Made by a program: the position numbers and the translations under genes
Shown: in pieces, positions 1 through 8,913 of the stretch
Layout: each line of letters starts with the position of its first letter
How positions within the stretch are numbered: the first letter of the stretch is position 1
Assembly: GCA_011009095.1 (NCBI GenBank)
Contig: VTPC01091055.1
Location: forward strand, 186,001-250,000
Length of the DNA: 64,000 nucleotides
Direction: 5' to 3'
Source of the DNA: Ignelater luminosus
Lineage: Eukaryota; Arthropoda; Insecta; Coleoptera; Elateridae
The notes under the pieces: generated by a model
Seen by the model: only the letters and a program-made list of their open reading frames with translations
Databases searched by the model: none
What the model was told of the DNA's origin: nothing

Positions 1-1260
1 ATTCTTTTCATGACGCATCAACTAACTGATACCGTTCCTTTGATAATGGAGAACTTCATAAATCGTATTAACGGATATCAACCTACGTCTGCCTTCTAGT
101 CTCTGGATTTTAAATTTCTTAAGTTGATCGCAATACGATACATGATTTTTAAAGTTAGGGAATATTTCATACTTTCTATAGTGAAGACAGCGTATAGTGA
201 TTATACAAGTAAAACAACTCTTTAAAAAGCGGGAAACTAGCTCGTAAACGAAGCAGCAAGGTTGGAGGGTGGTTCCTGTTTCTATAATAGATGTCACGAC
301 GGTCGAACGCCGAACCAGCGGCCGAGCGAGGTTAGATCAGTGTCGTACACCTGGAAGTACACTATACCTGCAGCGTATTGATACTTAGTTACTTTTTTTA
401 AATACAGATTGAAAAAAATGTGTAATTGAGTAATGGTTCAAATAAAGCATAGTACACTTGTCGGCATATTGTATAACAAACTGATGACACCATTTCAAAT
501 TTCACAAGTTAATTATGTCAATGGATATAAAAACTACAAATTAAAATTCAGCATAAGTCAGTCATTCCTTGATTGTTTAGTAATTAGTTTAGAAACAAAA
601 TATTTTCAACCTGTACAATGTAATTTAGTGAGTAAGTTTGTATCAAAGGTAATACAGCATGTAATTTTGTCTTTGAAAAACAAGATAAACAATATTAAAA
701 ACAATAATTGTACATAATACATGTAGGTATAAATAAGAAACATTTGTAACCAAATAAAAGTTTTTTATAAATTACTAACTAATAAATATGAAAACACAAC
801 CAATTTATTTATTGATTTATTTAAATGTCACCATTGAAGATAGATATTTGAGTACAAGAACAACAATGTATCTAAAATGTATTGTGATAAATTTGATTTC
901 TTTAGATATTTGTGCATGATTTACATCCTCTTCTTTAATTTAATACAATGCCATTATAAATTTGCTAATTGAGATTTAATAACAGAAAATGCAATGGTAG
1001 CCTTTCTAGTTATTCATAGTGTCCATAAATAACTCTACAGACACCACTGAAACTAGCGTAGCGACATCTGTTCGAAATATCGGTATTACCCTCCAACTCC
1101 TACTTCAAGGTCACCAGTCGGCGTTTAAAAAGAACAAAGGATTTTTAAAGAGTTGGTCTACGCTGGTGAAGATGTCTTAAAAAACATTTTTGAACGCGTC
1201 CAATAAGATCAATATTTGTATACGAGTATTCCAACTTTGAAAAAGTTGTATAAACTTAAG
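1..1260. other. AT-rich stretch, no gene seen
   Basis: I see no protein with recognisable motifs, no RNA gene and no clear repeat boundary here. The open frames are short and low in complexity. A slightly more GC-rich patch lies at about 295-350. The stretch ends where the minus-strand retroelement begins. Confidence 0.5.
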
Positions 1261-1494
1261 GTAGTCTCCGTTGAAAAACTTTTGCTATTTCGCAAAACCC
1301 ACCCCAAACGTACGGTACGCCTCTTTTGTGCATTCCTGAATATAACGATGAAAGTTAAAATTGGACGTGAATAATACGCCTAGATCTTTAATTTCCGATA
1401 CTCGTTCTAAAGTGATATCATTAATTGCGTAATTATGAATAATTTCAGTTTTCTTTCGATTGAATGAAATAACATTACATTTGTTAATGTTAAG

Positions 1495-1502
1495 TTCTAG
1501 TT
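1495..1502. repeat. 8-bp target-site duplication, left copy
   Basis: TTCTAGTT is identical to 1794-1801 on the other side of the MITE. The length fits hAT insertion. Confidence 0.85.
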
Positions 1503-1793
1503 CAGTGATTCTCAACCTTTTTTTCTTCACGGTACACTTTTAATAATTTAAAAATTCGGCAGCACACTAACGATAAGATAAATTTAAAAGAATTTTACTA
1601 AACTAGTATATAGCTTTGTTTGGGTTAAATCTAGAACCAGTCCAGAACTGTAATAGTCATGCGCATTGGTTCAGTCAATCCCCGCTACGAAGGTAGAACC
1701 AATCGAACTACTTGTCTGACGTCGCTTATGTATGGGTATTTGTAGTGGCGGCACATTTCAAAAATGCCGCGATACAGTGGTTGAGAATCACTG
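1503..1793. mobile_element. hAT-type MITE inserted in the RT
   Basis: This 291-bp non-coding element starts CAGTGATTCTCAACC and ends with the exact reverse complement (1779-1793). It is flanked by an 8-bp direct repeat TTCTAGTT (1495-1502 and 1794-1801). CAGnG-type inverted ends with 8-bp duplications are the mark of hAT transposons, so a non-autonomous hAT derivative is inferred. It also has an internal 8-bp inverted pair (ATTGGTTC / GAACCAAT, about 1656-1710). It carries no transposase. Confidence 0.85.
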
Positions 1794-1801
1794 TTCTAGT
1801 T
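1794..1801. repeat. 8-bp target-site duplication, right copy
   Basis: TTCTAGTT matches 1495-1502. It lies within the RT codons for the residues ELE. Confidence 0.85.
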
Positions 1802-2639
1802 CATTGTTATTGTACCAGCTGGTTAAATGATTTAGGTCGTCCTGAAGAATTGAGCAATCATGGTTATTGTTTATTTTATGAAAAAGTCTAACATCGTCCG
1901 CATACAAGAGAGTTTTACTTGAATGAATGCACCGAGGCAAATCATTTATGAATAGTAAAAATAAAAGAGGCTCTAACGTTGACCCTTGAGGTACCTCTGA
2001 AGTTAGAATAAAATCTTTTGAAATAGAACTGTTGTAACGTACAGACATCGTTCTTCCCGCAAGATAAGACTCGAAAAAAGTTAATAGTTTATTATTGAAA
2101 TCTAAAGCTTTCAATTTATAAAGAAGAACGTCGAAGCTTACTTTGTCAAACGCTTTAGCGGCATCTAAGTAGATGACATCCGTTTGACATTTGTTTTGAA
2201 TGTTTTGCGAGACATAATCCGCAAAGGTTAATAAACTGGTGACTGTTGATTTTTTAGGTAAAGAACCGTGTTGATGTTCGCTTAAAGTTGATTTAACGCA
2301 GTTAAGTATTTGTGAGTACAAGATCATTTCGAATACTCTACTAAATACGTTTAATATTGCCACCGGACGATAATTTTCCACTGCATTTGTATCACCTGAC
2401 TTGTAAATTGGTTTGGCCCAAGCTTTCTTAAGACGATTTGGAAATTTTTCGGGTTTTAAACTGATTAAAAATTGTCGTTAAAGGTTCCACTAAGAATTCA
2501 GATAAGCCTTTTACTAAGTAAGCAGCTTTAAACGCTTAATGACTTCAGAAACTTGTTTCCTAGAAACATTTTGAATTATAATACAATCCGTTTCATAATC
2601 TGGGGAACTATGATTTTTTCTGTTACTTTTAACAGATGA

Positions 2640-2930
2640 AGCATAAACGGAACTAAACTATTCGGCAAAAGCAGAGGCAATGGAACTGTCCCCCGTGTAT
2701 GACGTATCCTTATATCTTACTACCAGTAACTGATTAGCAGTTTTGTTCTTGTTATTTATAAAGTTCCAAAACTTCTTACGTTCAACGCGTATTTGATCTT
2801 GAATTTCTTGTAGATATTGTCTTCGTGCTGTTTTCATCAAAACTTTAGTATCCCTAAGCAAATTTTTATATTTAGATTTAAGATAGAGATTTAAGGGATT
2901 CTTTTTCAAAAGCTTCCTAATTTTCCTTTT
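2640..2930 (-). pseudogene. Endonuclease-RT linker of the CR1-like element
   Basis: An open segment (2909-2658) reads as the charged linker between endonuclease and RT, with the phrase RKKFWNFINNKNK that is typical of this position in CR1/Jockey-type ORF2. It lies in the expected order on the minus strand. The stretch 2382-2640 belongs to the same linker but is broken by stops. Confidence 0.65.
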
Positions 2931-3299
2931 TTTCTTTGAATTTCATTATTAAATTATAGTTAAACCAGGAAATATATCCGCGTAATTTGGTAATTTTTCT
3001 TCTAGGAACGCACTCATCTAAAATACTGTAAAAAATATAAAATTTATTCAGCGCTATGTTAACATCCGTTTCGTATTGCATAAATGTCCAATCTACGAAA
3101 TTTATTTTATCAGAGATTAGTTGAAAATTAGCTTTCTTAAAGTTATAACTGAACGAGCAATTATTTTCTTTAGTTTTGCAGTCCCCAGAGTTAGGTAGTT
3201 TAAAATTACTACCTTAACAAGCGGTAGAACTTCTTTTACTACACACTGAAGGTTAGTTAATATTAAATCTTAACAGAAAGTAGATTGTGGAACTAAATA

Positions 3300-3792
3300 A
3301 AATCATCAATACATTTGGCAGATCCTCCACCTCTAGATAAATCATAGCTCGTTCCCGAAACTTGAGAAATGTTAAAATTATATTATCCAACCTAATATTA
3401 CAACATACAGTTTCAAATGATACAAAATATAAACGATACCTTTCCGTTGTAGATCTGGGAGGTATATAAACCGAACTAATTAAGATGTTAAAGCGATCAA
3501 ATTTTAAAATAATCCAGAAGCTTTCTATGCCTTCAATACTATCTACTTTGAGTTTGTTAGATGTACATATATTTGTTGCGAATAAGACTCCCCTGCGCCG
3601 CTGTCTTTACCAGTTCGTCCACAATTGCGATCACTACGATGAATTGTATATCTATTATCCATAAATTCACAGTTTTTAAAAGTCATTTAGATTGGTTTCA
3701 GAGAGCGCGATAATATGAAAATCACTGACTAAAACACTGTCATGCAACTCACCTATTTTTGTTCCGAATCCCCGAACGTTTTGATAGTACAT
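3300..3792 (-). pseudogene. AP-endonuclease domain of the CR1-like element (decayed)
   Basis: From an ATG at 3792 the minus strand reads YYQNVRGFGTKIGELH, then IIALSETNLND. That is the start of the apurinic/apyrimidinic-type endonuclease, with the conserved glutamate in SET. A stop follows soon after. Further down, ILISSVYIPPRS (about 3490-3450) matches the central endonuclease block. The domain nicks target DNA to prime reverse transcription. Several stops and shifts show that it is dead. Confidence 0.7.
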
Positions 3793-3959
3793 CGAAATTA
3801 TTTTATGATCAGATCACTAACACTACTTTTGCTACTTGTAATATGTTCATTTACACAAGTGTTTTCAACTGATCCGGAGGCTGTGTGAAAAGATCCACAT
3901 TGGAATCCCTAAGCTCAGACACACAAAACGAAGCTGTTGGACTAAATGGAATTATAGCA

Positions 3960-4660
3960 ATTAGATTGTCCCTGTTTATAAACTTTTCCAGGTTGTTGTC
4001 ATTAAATTCGATGTTTTTATTTTCAGTATACTCAGCAACGTTTTTGAGTAATATAAATTTGTTTGTTTTTTTTTTAAGTGTATTCCGTGATATGCAGGAT
4101 TAGTACTAAACAGTGAATTGAGATCAAGATAATACGCACTTAATATATTTTCTTCTAGTATTTTATTGTATACTAGCAAATTGATATCATAAATAAAATT
4201 GTTAAGAATAGGACGATTGTTGCAAAAAGGAGTGATATAAAAATTATATTTGTATTATTTACGACGACTTTTATTTTATCAAATGCATTTTTGTTCAGTT
4301 TTTCTCCTCTTAAAGCGTTATTAGTTCCGGCTCATATTATTATACGCAATTCGAGCATCTATTACGATAAATTTAATAATGCATCTTTATTTATTTCGAT
4401 ATCTTTTTTGGTTTTCAAGATATTCAGGGTGGGAGGTTTTAAAATGATCACCCTGTATAATCTTTTTTCCCAAAATTTTTAATTAGGTTATTTAGGTCCT
4501 CAATTATATTTTCATATTTGCCATTAGGCTTAAATATACAATGCAGGTTGTAATTATCAGAACAAAGTAGAGACTGTAAGATGTCCGCACTATAACGTCC
4601 GTTGCCATCGCTTAACAGTAGTACTTTTGATTTAGCACTTAATGTTGAATTTTCGGTAGG
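3960..4660 (-). pseudogene. SGNH/GDSL esterase-like ORF1 of the CR1-like element (decayed)
   Basis: On the minus strand, about 4645-4480 reads KVLLLSDGNGRY, then ADILQSLL and FKPNGKYENIIEDL. That is the first block and the following strand-helix of the esterase-like fold found in ORF1 of some CR1 elements. About 4290-4060 reads NTNIIFITPF, then NLLVYNKILEE and NPAYHGIHLKKK, the C-terminal block with the histidine. The first block has DGN where an active hydrolase has a serine after the Asp, so the nucleophile seems lost. Stops lie between the two blocks. The assignment rests on motif order only. Confidence 0.6.
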
Positions 4661-4938
4661 GTTGATCTTTAACTGAATAGCTTGTTTTTGTACTTGGTGT
4701 TGACATTATTGATAATACTACTGGGAATTTTAAAATATTTGTCGCTATCACTAATTTTCTGTCGAATATTGTTTGTCTTCGGTGATTTCTTTACATTATT
4801 ATGTGAAAGTTTATTGGCATGTTGAGACTGTTGTTTGATATAGATAATCTCCTTTTGACTTCGATGATATTTTTTAAGTCAGGAGACCAGGGTGGCCACG
4901 CTATTGGTCTACCTCGACCAATCCATTTATTAGGAAAA

Positions 4939-4943
4939 CGGCG
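4939..4943. repeat. CGGCG target-site duplication, left
   Basis: This 5-bp sequence is identical to 6437-6441. The transposase frame is restored when the insert and one copy are removed. Confidence 0.85.
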
Positions 4944-4982
4944 CACAGTGGTCTGAGCCGAATATCTAGGCGGACAAAAGTC
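4944..4982 (+). other. RSS-like heptamer-23-nonamer, left end
   Basis: CACAGTG at 4944-4950, a 23-nt spacer at 4951-4973 and ACAAAAGTC at 4974-4982. The heptamer equals the RSS consensus and the nonamer matches ACAAAAACC at seven of nine positions. Confidence 0.8.
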
Positions 4983-6397
4983 AAAAACATAAGTAAAATG
5001 GGTGATGATTGGTGCATAAAAAGGTTATTCGGGTCTCTGATTAAGAATTTATGGTTAGAATTGTAAAATTCAAAATTGCGGATCCAAAATGGCGCACATA
5101 ATTATTAAAAAATTACAAATTGTTTATAAATATGGTTGTATATATTATTGCTAGGTACATTATTACAAAATATGAGCTGCAATCGAGAAAAATAAAACGA
5201 CCGATAAAATACTTTAACGCTGTTATCAAATACAAGACTCGAAAAACACGCATCTGTTCTGAACGCTTCCAGTGTGTTTTGGTTTGCCATCTGTATATAT
5301 CATGGCATCGATAGGCTCTGGTAAGTCTGTAATTGTGCGTATATACTTAGTTTTACAAATAGTAACTGTGTAATTTTAATATAAAGTTATAATTATTCAT
5401 CTCGCGTCAATTTGTTAGGCTTAGTTATAGAATATTGTCTATGGTACCTAAAACTACACATAAAAATCTATAAATTATGCAAAGTTTTATTTGCCTTTAT
5501 TTGCCTATTCAAAAGTTATAGTAAATCAAAACTCTTTTTTCGGTGAAATATCGCCTTATCGTGTGTCTATGTGACATCCGTACATATTGTAATGATCTTA
5601 ACTCGAATTATCTCTTTTATTTTTATGGTATTTATTAAAGAGTTCACAAATGAAGAGTACTATGATGTCAAAATTTCAGATTTTTGATAATTTTAGGTTA
5701 GATAGCCCAGTCACTTTATACAAAAGAAAGGCCAAACCTCTAAAAAAATCCGACTTAAGATTTTCCTTCGGGATTCTCTTTATTTCAGCGTCAAGAACAA
5801 TCTCTCAAAAGTCCATAAAGCCAACTGGACGGCTACAGAAGTTACAGAAGGTTAAAGGTAACGAAAATCAGTTTTTCTCAGGTATCTCGTAAACTATTGG
5901 TTTTACGTTAAATTTGGTTTTTATGAAATTTGTTCATGAGCTAAATCTATATAAAAAAGGTCCTATACAAAATTTACGTAGAGTTTTTGAGATATAGAGC
6001 TGAGAAATTTCAGAGCAAAGCGCATACTCCACTATACTATAGGTATAGTGGTGTATACAGATAATAAGACCTATTTATACATAGAAACATCGTTCATGCG
6101 TATATACCTGCAGAATTTCTGTATGAATTGTCCTTGGAAAGGACCCTTCTTCATAATAATAATAATAGTAAGGACCTTGAGTAGCAGCTGTCTAACATTG
6201 CAGCCCATATTTTGTAATAATGTACCTAGCAATAATATATATATTCATATTTATAAACAATTTGTAATTTTTCAATAATAATGTGCGCCATTTTGGATCC
6301 GCCATTTTGAATTTTACAATTCTAACCTTAAATTCTTAATCAGAGATCCAAATAACCTTTTTATGCACCAATTATCGCCCATTTTACTTATGTTTTT

Positions 6398-6436
6398 GAC
6401 TTTTGTCCGCCTAGATATTCGTCTCAGACCACTGTG
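6398..6436 (-). other. RSS-like heptamer-23-nonamer, right end
   Basis: On the minus strand: CACAGTG at 6436-6430, a 23-nt spacer at 6429-6407 and ACAAAAGTC at 6406-6398. It has the same arrangement as the left end, with one difference in the spacer. Confidence 0.8.
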
Positions 6437-6441
6437 CGGCG
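6437..6441. repeat. CGGCG target-site duplication, right
   Basis: Matches 4939-4943. The CGNCG form fits the GC-rich target preference reported for Transib. Confidence 0.85.
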
Positions 6442-7619
6442 ATTGAAAATTTCCCCTACTTGTAATGAAGCATGTGCAGGCGTTTTATCGTATTGGAAAA
6501 ACATTGTTGCACGCTGTTATAAAGGAATATTCTCTAAAAGACCTGGCAAAGTGTTCTCGCATAAAATACTGTAATTTTCGTCATTCAGTATTCGTGGTAG
6601 AAAATATGGACCGATAATCCTTTTTCTCAAAATACCTATCCAAACATTCACAGAACAACGTCTTTGCCGATTCTGTCGACGTACTATTGGTTTCAAAATG
6701 AAGTAGGACGCTGGCCAACTGCTATGATTCGAAAATGTAAATATTTTTTCTAGTGTAAATGTGACTTGATCTGTCAAATAATCCACGGGTAAAGATATTT
6801 TAGCCAAAATTAAATGTAGATATTACAATGGGAAAAGTGTCCTAGTTCATTTTGAAAACAATAGTACATACAATATGAGGATTCTCATAGTGCCAACAAT
6901 GAAGGTTGTGGGAATTGAAAACTCCTTGCTGGTTGAGATGAGCTTTATCGATAAACAAAACATTATGGAAAATCCAGGATTGCTCTGAATTTTGCGTAAT
7001 GCCCACGTGCAAAAATTTACTCTCAATAGTTTATCTCCGGGATGCAGCATTTGAACAGGTTGTAGGTGGTATGGATACAAGTTGTATCTTCGAAGATATC
7101 TATGAACAGAGGATTGGGTGTGACGACTGGCATACAAAGAACGCTTTGGAGCACTACATGCTGTTTCCACAACACGTGTTTTCATATTTTGGATTGTTTT
7201 GTTATCTGGATGACGGCGGTTCGGAAATCTTTCTCTGTACAAACTCTCGGCAGCACGGGTGTTATCATTACAAGCGCCTAAAACTTTTAACATATCGACG
7301 TATTCTCTGCCATTTTGAGTTAAAAAATACTTTTGAAGCTTTCGATAGTCAATAAATGATACAAATTAAATAAACGTCAAAGTGAAGTGGCCAATTGTTT
7401 TTGACATTTCAAGTTCTTGTTTTGTATAAGTTTAGGTAAGTTAAACAAAAAAAACAACAACATTGAAATAAATAGGTAAAACGTCAACAAATTATTTCAG
7501 GAAGCTGTATGAAGATTAAACAGCTGTTAACAATTATAATAAATGTTTGTCCATTTTAAGGCAACGTGCTACTACATTACAAGTATGCACAATTACATCC
7601 ATTAATTCTTTTAGATTAT

Positions 7620-8390
7620 GAAGTGGAAAAAAAGGTATTTTCTAGATGTGGAGACACAAAATAGTCTAATACAGTTAAATATAGAGAACTCGGAGGGAAA
7701 CTGATAATTCTGTCATTGTAGAATTCTTACAAAAATTGCATCGTCTCTCGAGTTTTATGTGGTGTAGCATCGTCTTGCTGAAAAAAACCTTCTCGCAGTT
7801 CGTCGTCATGTAATTGTAGTATAAAAGGGTCTAGCAAATCATTCGTATACTTTGTAGCTGTAATGGTTTATGGAAGAGAATTGATCCAATAATCCGTCTT
7901 CGAGAAACTGCAACCCACATACCAACTTTCTGCGGATTTAGAGGAGTTGCTAGAAACGACATGACCCGGTAAATGCATCCATGCTTCATAACTAAAGAAT
8001 GTTTTGTCAAGAATGTCATTCTTGTTTAAATTACAACGAAACCAGCGACAGTACTCAATTCTTGTAACAAAATCTTGAACACGAGAAATTTTGTAAGGAA
8101 AAAGTTTCAGTTTTTCTTAAGTGTCGTATGATAATCCAGAATGATTTCTTTGGAGACTCAATCATACGTTGCCGAACATTCTGAATTTGTTCGTGTGTTC
8201 TTTTTCTTGGACATCCACTACCTGCCTTACGTATTATGGAACCACTTCCCCAAAATGAATTTATAGTTCTATAAATTTGTCGATAGAGTTGGTCGTATGT
8301 ATGTAAAAACGAGGTCAGAGAATTTCTGTCTAAATTTTTCAATACATCGAGGGATGGAATAAGACCACTAACCATTACGAAAATAAACAA
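7620..8390 (-). pseudogene. Second IS630/Tc1-like transposase relic
   Basis: On the minus strand, about 8280-8130 shows a helix-turn-helix and hinge (INSFWGSGSIIRKAGSG, then PRKRTHEQIQNVRQRM). Next comes the first catalytic block as FFSYEAWMHLPGH, where the usual Asp before EAW is Tyr. WVAVSRRRIIGSIL follows (about 7915-7875). The second Asp is in FFQQDDATPHKT near 7780, and the third block is PDL/LDYF-like near 7650. Frames change several times. It once coded a cut-and-paste transposase. A fragment of the same family lies at 33370-33530 on the plus strand. Confidence 0.7.
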
Positions 8391-8591
8391 ATAACGAAAT
8401 CTTTATTTCAATCTTTGGTAGGTACATAATCTTACCGACAACTTTGATGATAAACGGTCAAATTAAAATTTTGTTTTTATTTTGTTTTCAATTACAACTG
8501 AAGAAATGTGCATTGCATGGCCTGCTCTATTTTTTTAAATCTAATTTAAGGAAATTTCAAAAACTCGATTCTTGGCTTCTAATGTTTTCTC

Positions 8592-8597
8592 TTTATT
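8592..8597 (-). promoter_or_regulatory. Candidate poly(A) signal of the transporter gene
   Basis: AATAAA on the minus strand, about 105 bp after the stop codon. Other AATAAA-like strings occur in this AT-rich flank, so the choice is tentative. Confidence 0.45.
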
Positions 8598-8700
8598 TAT
8601 ACACTGCTTTATTCTAACGTGTATTAATTACAAGAAATAATAATAATAAATAAATAACAATCATGCATATTTAGGACATTTTTATATAATTTAATTATTT

Positions 8701-8913
8701 CTAAAAATCTCCGCTTTCGTGTACTACAGCGATTTTCTTGTTACTCCGCGGATGAGTACAGCACGCGAAGCAGTCTAGTCCTGTTTTTTCTCCGTCTTCC
8801 AGCGTCTGAGGAAGATTCTGATTTAACGTTTCCGGGAGTAGTAAAGAACATGTCCCTCCAGCCACTAAGAGAGCCCCCATAATTATTAATGGCAACGTCA
8901 GCGTATCAGATCC
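8701..8913 (-). CDS. Transporter exon 7 (stop codon)
   Basis: Acceptor tttacag|gga. It encodes the last helix, the [18 protein letters not shown] signature and a short cytosolic tail rich in Cys and basic residues. The TAG stop is at 8703-8701. Confidence 0.92.
   Translation of the reverse strand, partial: GSDTLTLPLIIMGALLVAGGTCSLLLPETLNQNLPQTLEDGEKTGLDCFACCTHPRSNKKIAVVHESGDF

Larger units (their letters stand above)
1285..2381 (-). pseudogene. Reverse transcriptase of CR1-like element, split by a MITE
   Basis: The part at 2381-1795 opens with ENYRPVA, the usual RT block. It then shows motif A as DVIYLDAAKAFDKV, motif B as PQGSTLEPLLF and motif C as YADD. The second part, 1494-1285, continues with the typical post-catalytic segment (NINKCNVISFNRKK, then IKDLGVLF). 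The glycine usually found in motif B (GSxLGPLLF) is glutamate here. The two parts are separated only by the insertion at 1503-1793. Removing it with one target copy rejoins the frame as NELEL. Function is RNA-templated DNA synthesis during target-primed integration. The upstream frame is broken above 2381, so this copy cannot be active. Confidence 0.85.
1260..4865 (-). mobile_element. Decayed CR1-like non-LTR retrotransposon (ORF1 + EN-RT ORF2)
   Basis: Reading on the minus strand, the order is an SGNH/esterase-like ORF1 (about 4860-3850), an AP-type endonuclease (about 3792-3300), a linker (2909-2658) and a reverse transcriptase (2381-1285). This layout and the esterase-like ORF1 are known from the CR1/L2 group, so I infer that group. 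Every part carries stops or frame changes, so the copy is dead. The low-coordinate end of the RT tail is near 1260; the 3' UTR was not delimited. The high-coordinate end abuts an IS630-like transposase in the middle of its code at about 4866, which suggests that this element was inserted there, 5'-truncated, or both. A 291-bp MITE interrupts the RT. Confidence 0.75.
4944..6436. mobile_element. Transib-like non-autonomous DNA transposon with RSS-like ends
   Basis: This 1,493-bp element has inverted repeats of about 240 bp (4944-5183 and about 6198-6436). Both tips start CACAGTG. A 5-bp CGGCG duplication flanks it (4939-4943 and 6437-6441). Each end carries heptamer CACAGTG, exactly 23 bp, then ACAAAAGTC. 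Transib transposons, relatives of RAG1, are known for CACWRTG-type ends, 5-bp GC-rich duplications and RSS-like termini, so that superfamily is inferred. The inside has no transposase; the longest frame (5650-5892, 80 aa) has no recognisable domain. It would need an autonomous partner elsewhere. Confidence 0.8.
4867..7293 (-). pseudogene. IS630/Tc1-like DDE transposase, frameshifted and interrupted
   Basis: The N-terminal helix-turn-helix part shows RFPNRRHPDNKTIQ (about 7240-7200), then SSVHRYLRRYNLYPYH and VQMLHPGDKLLRV. The first catalytic Asp is in FIDKAHLNQQGVF, one frame off at about 6960. A central block VNVWIGILRKRIIGPYF sits near 6640. The second Asp is in QYDKTPAHAS near 6490. The frame then runs EIFNRR, breaks at the Transib-like insert, and continues FPNKWIGRGRPIAWPPWSPDL on the other side. 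The role was cut-and-paste transposition. At least two frameshifts, the insertion and the missing C-terminus make it a pseudogene. It is similar in type to the copy at 7620-8390 but from a different subfamily. Confidence 0.8.
4866..7330 (-). mobile_element. Decayed IS630/Tc1-like transposon, split by a Transib-like element
   Basis: The transposase reads from about 7293 down to 6437, is interrupted by 4944-6436, and resumes at 4943 down to about 4867. There it stops at SPDL against the retroelement, so the last catalytic acidic residue is missing. I did not find its terminal repeats. Confidence 0.75.
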
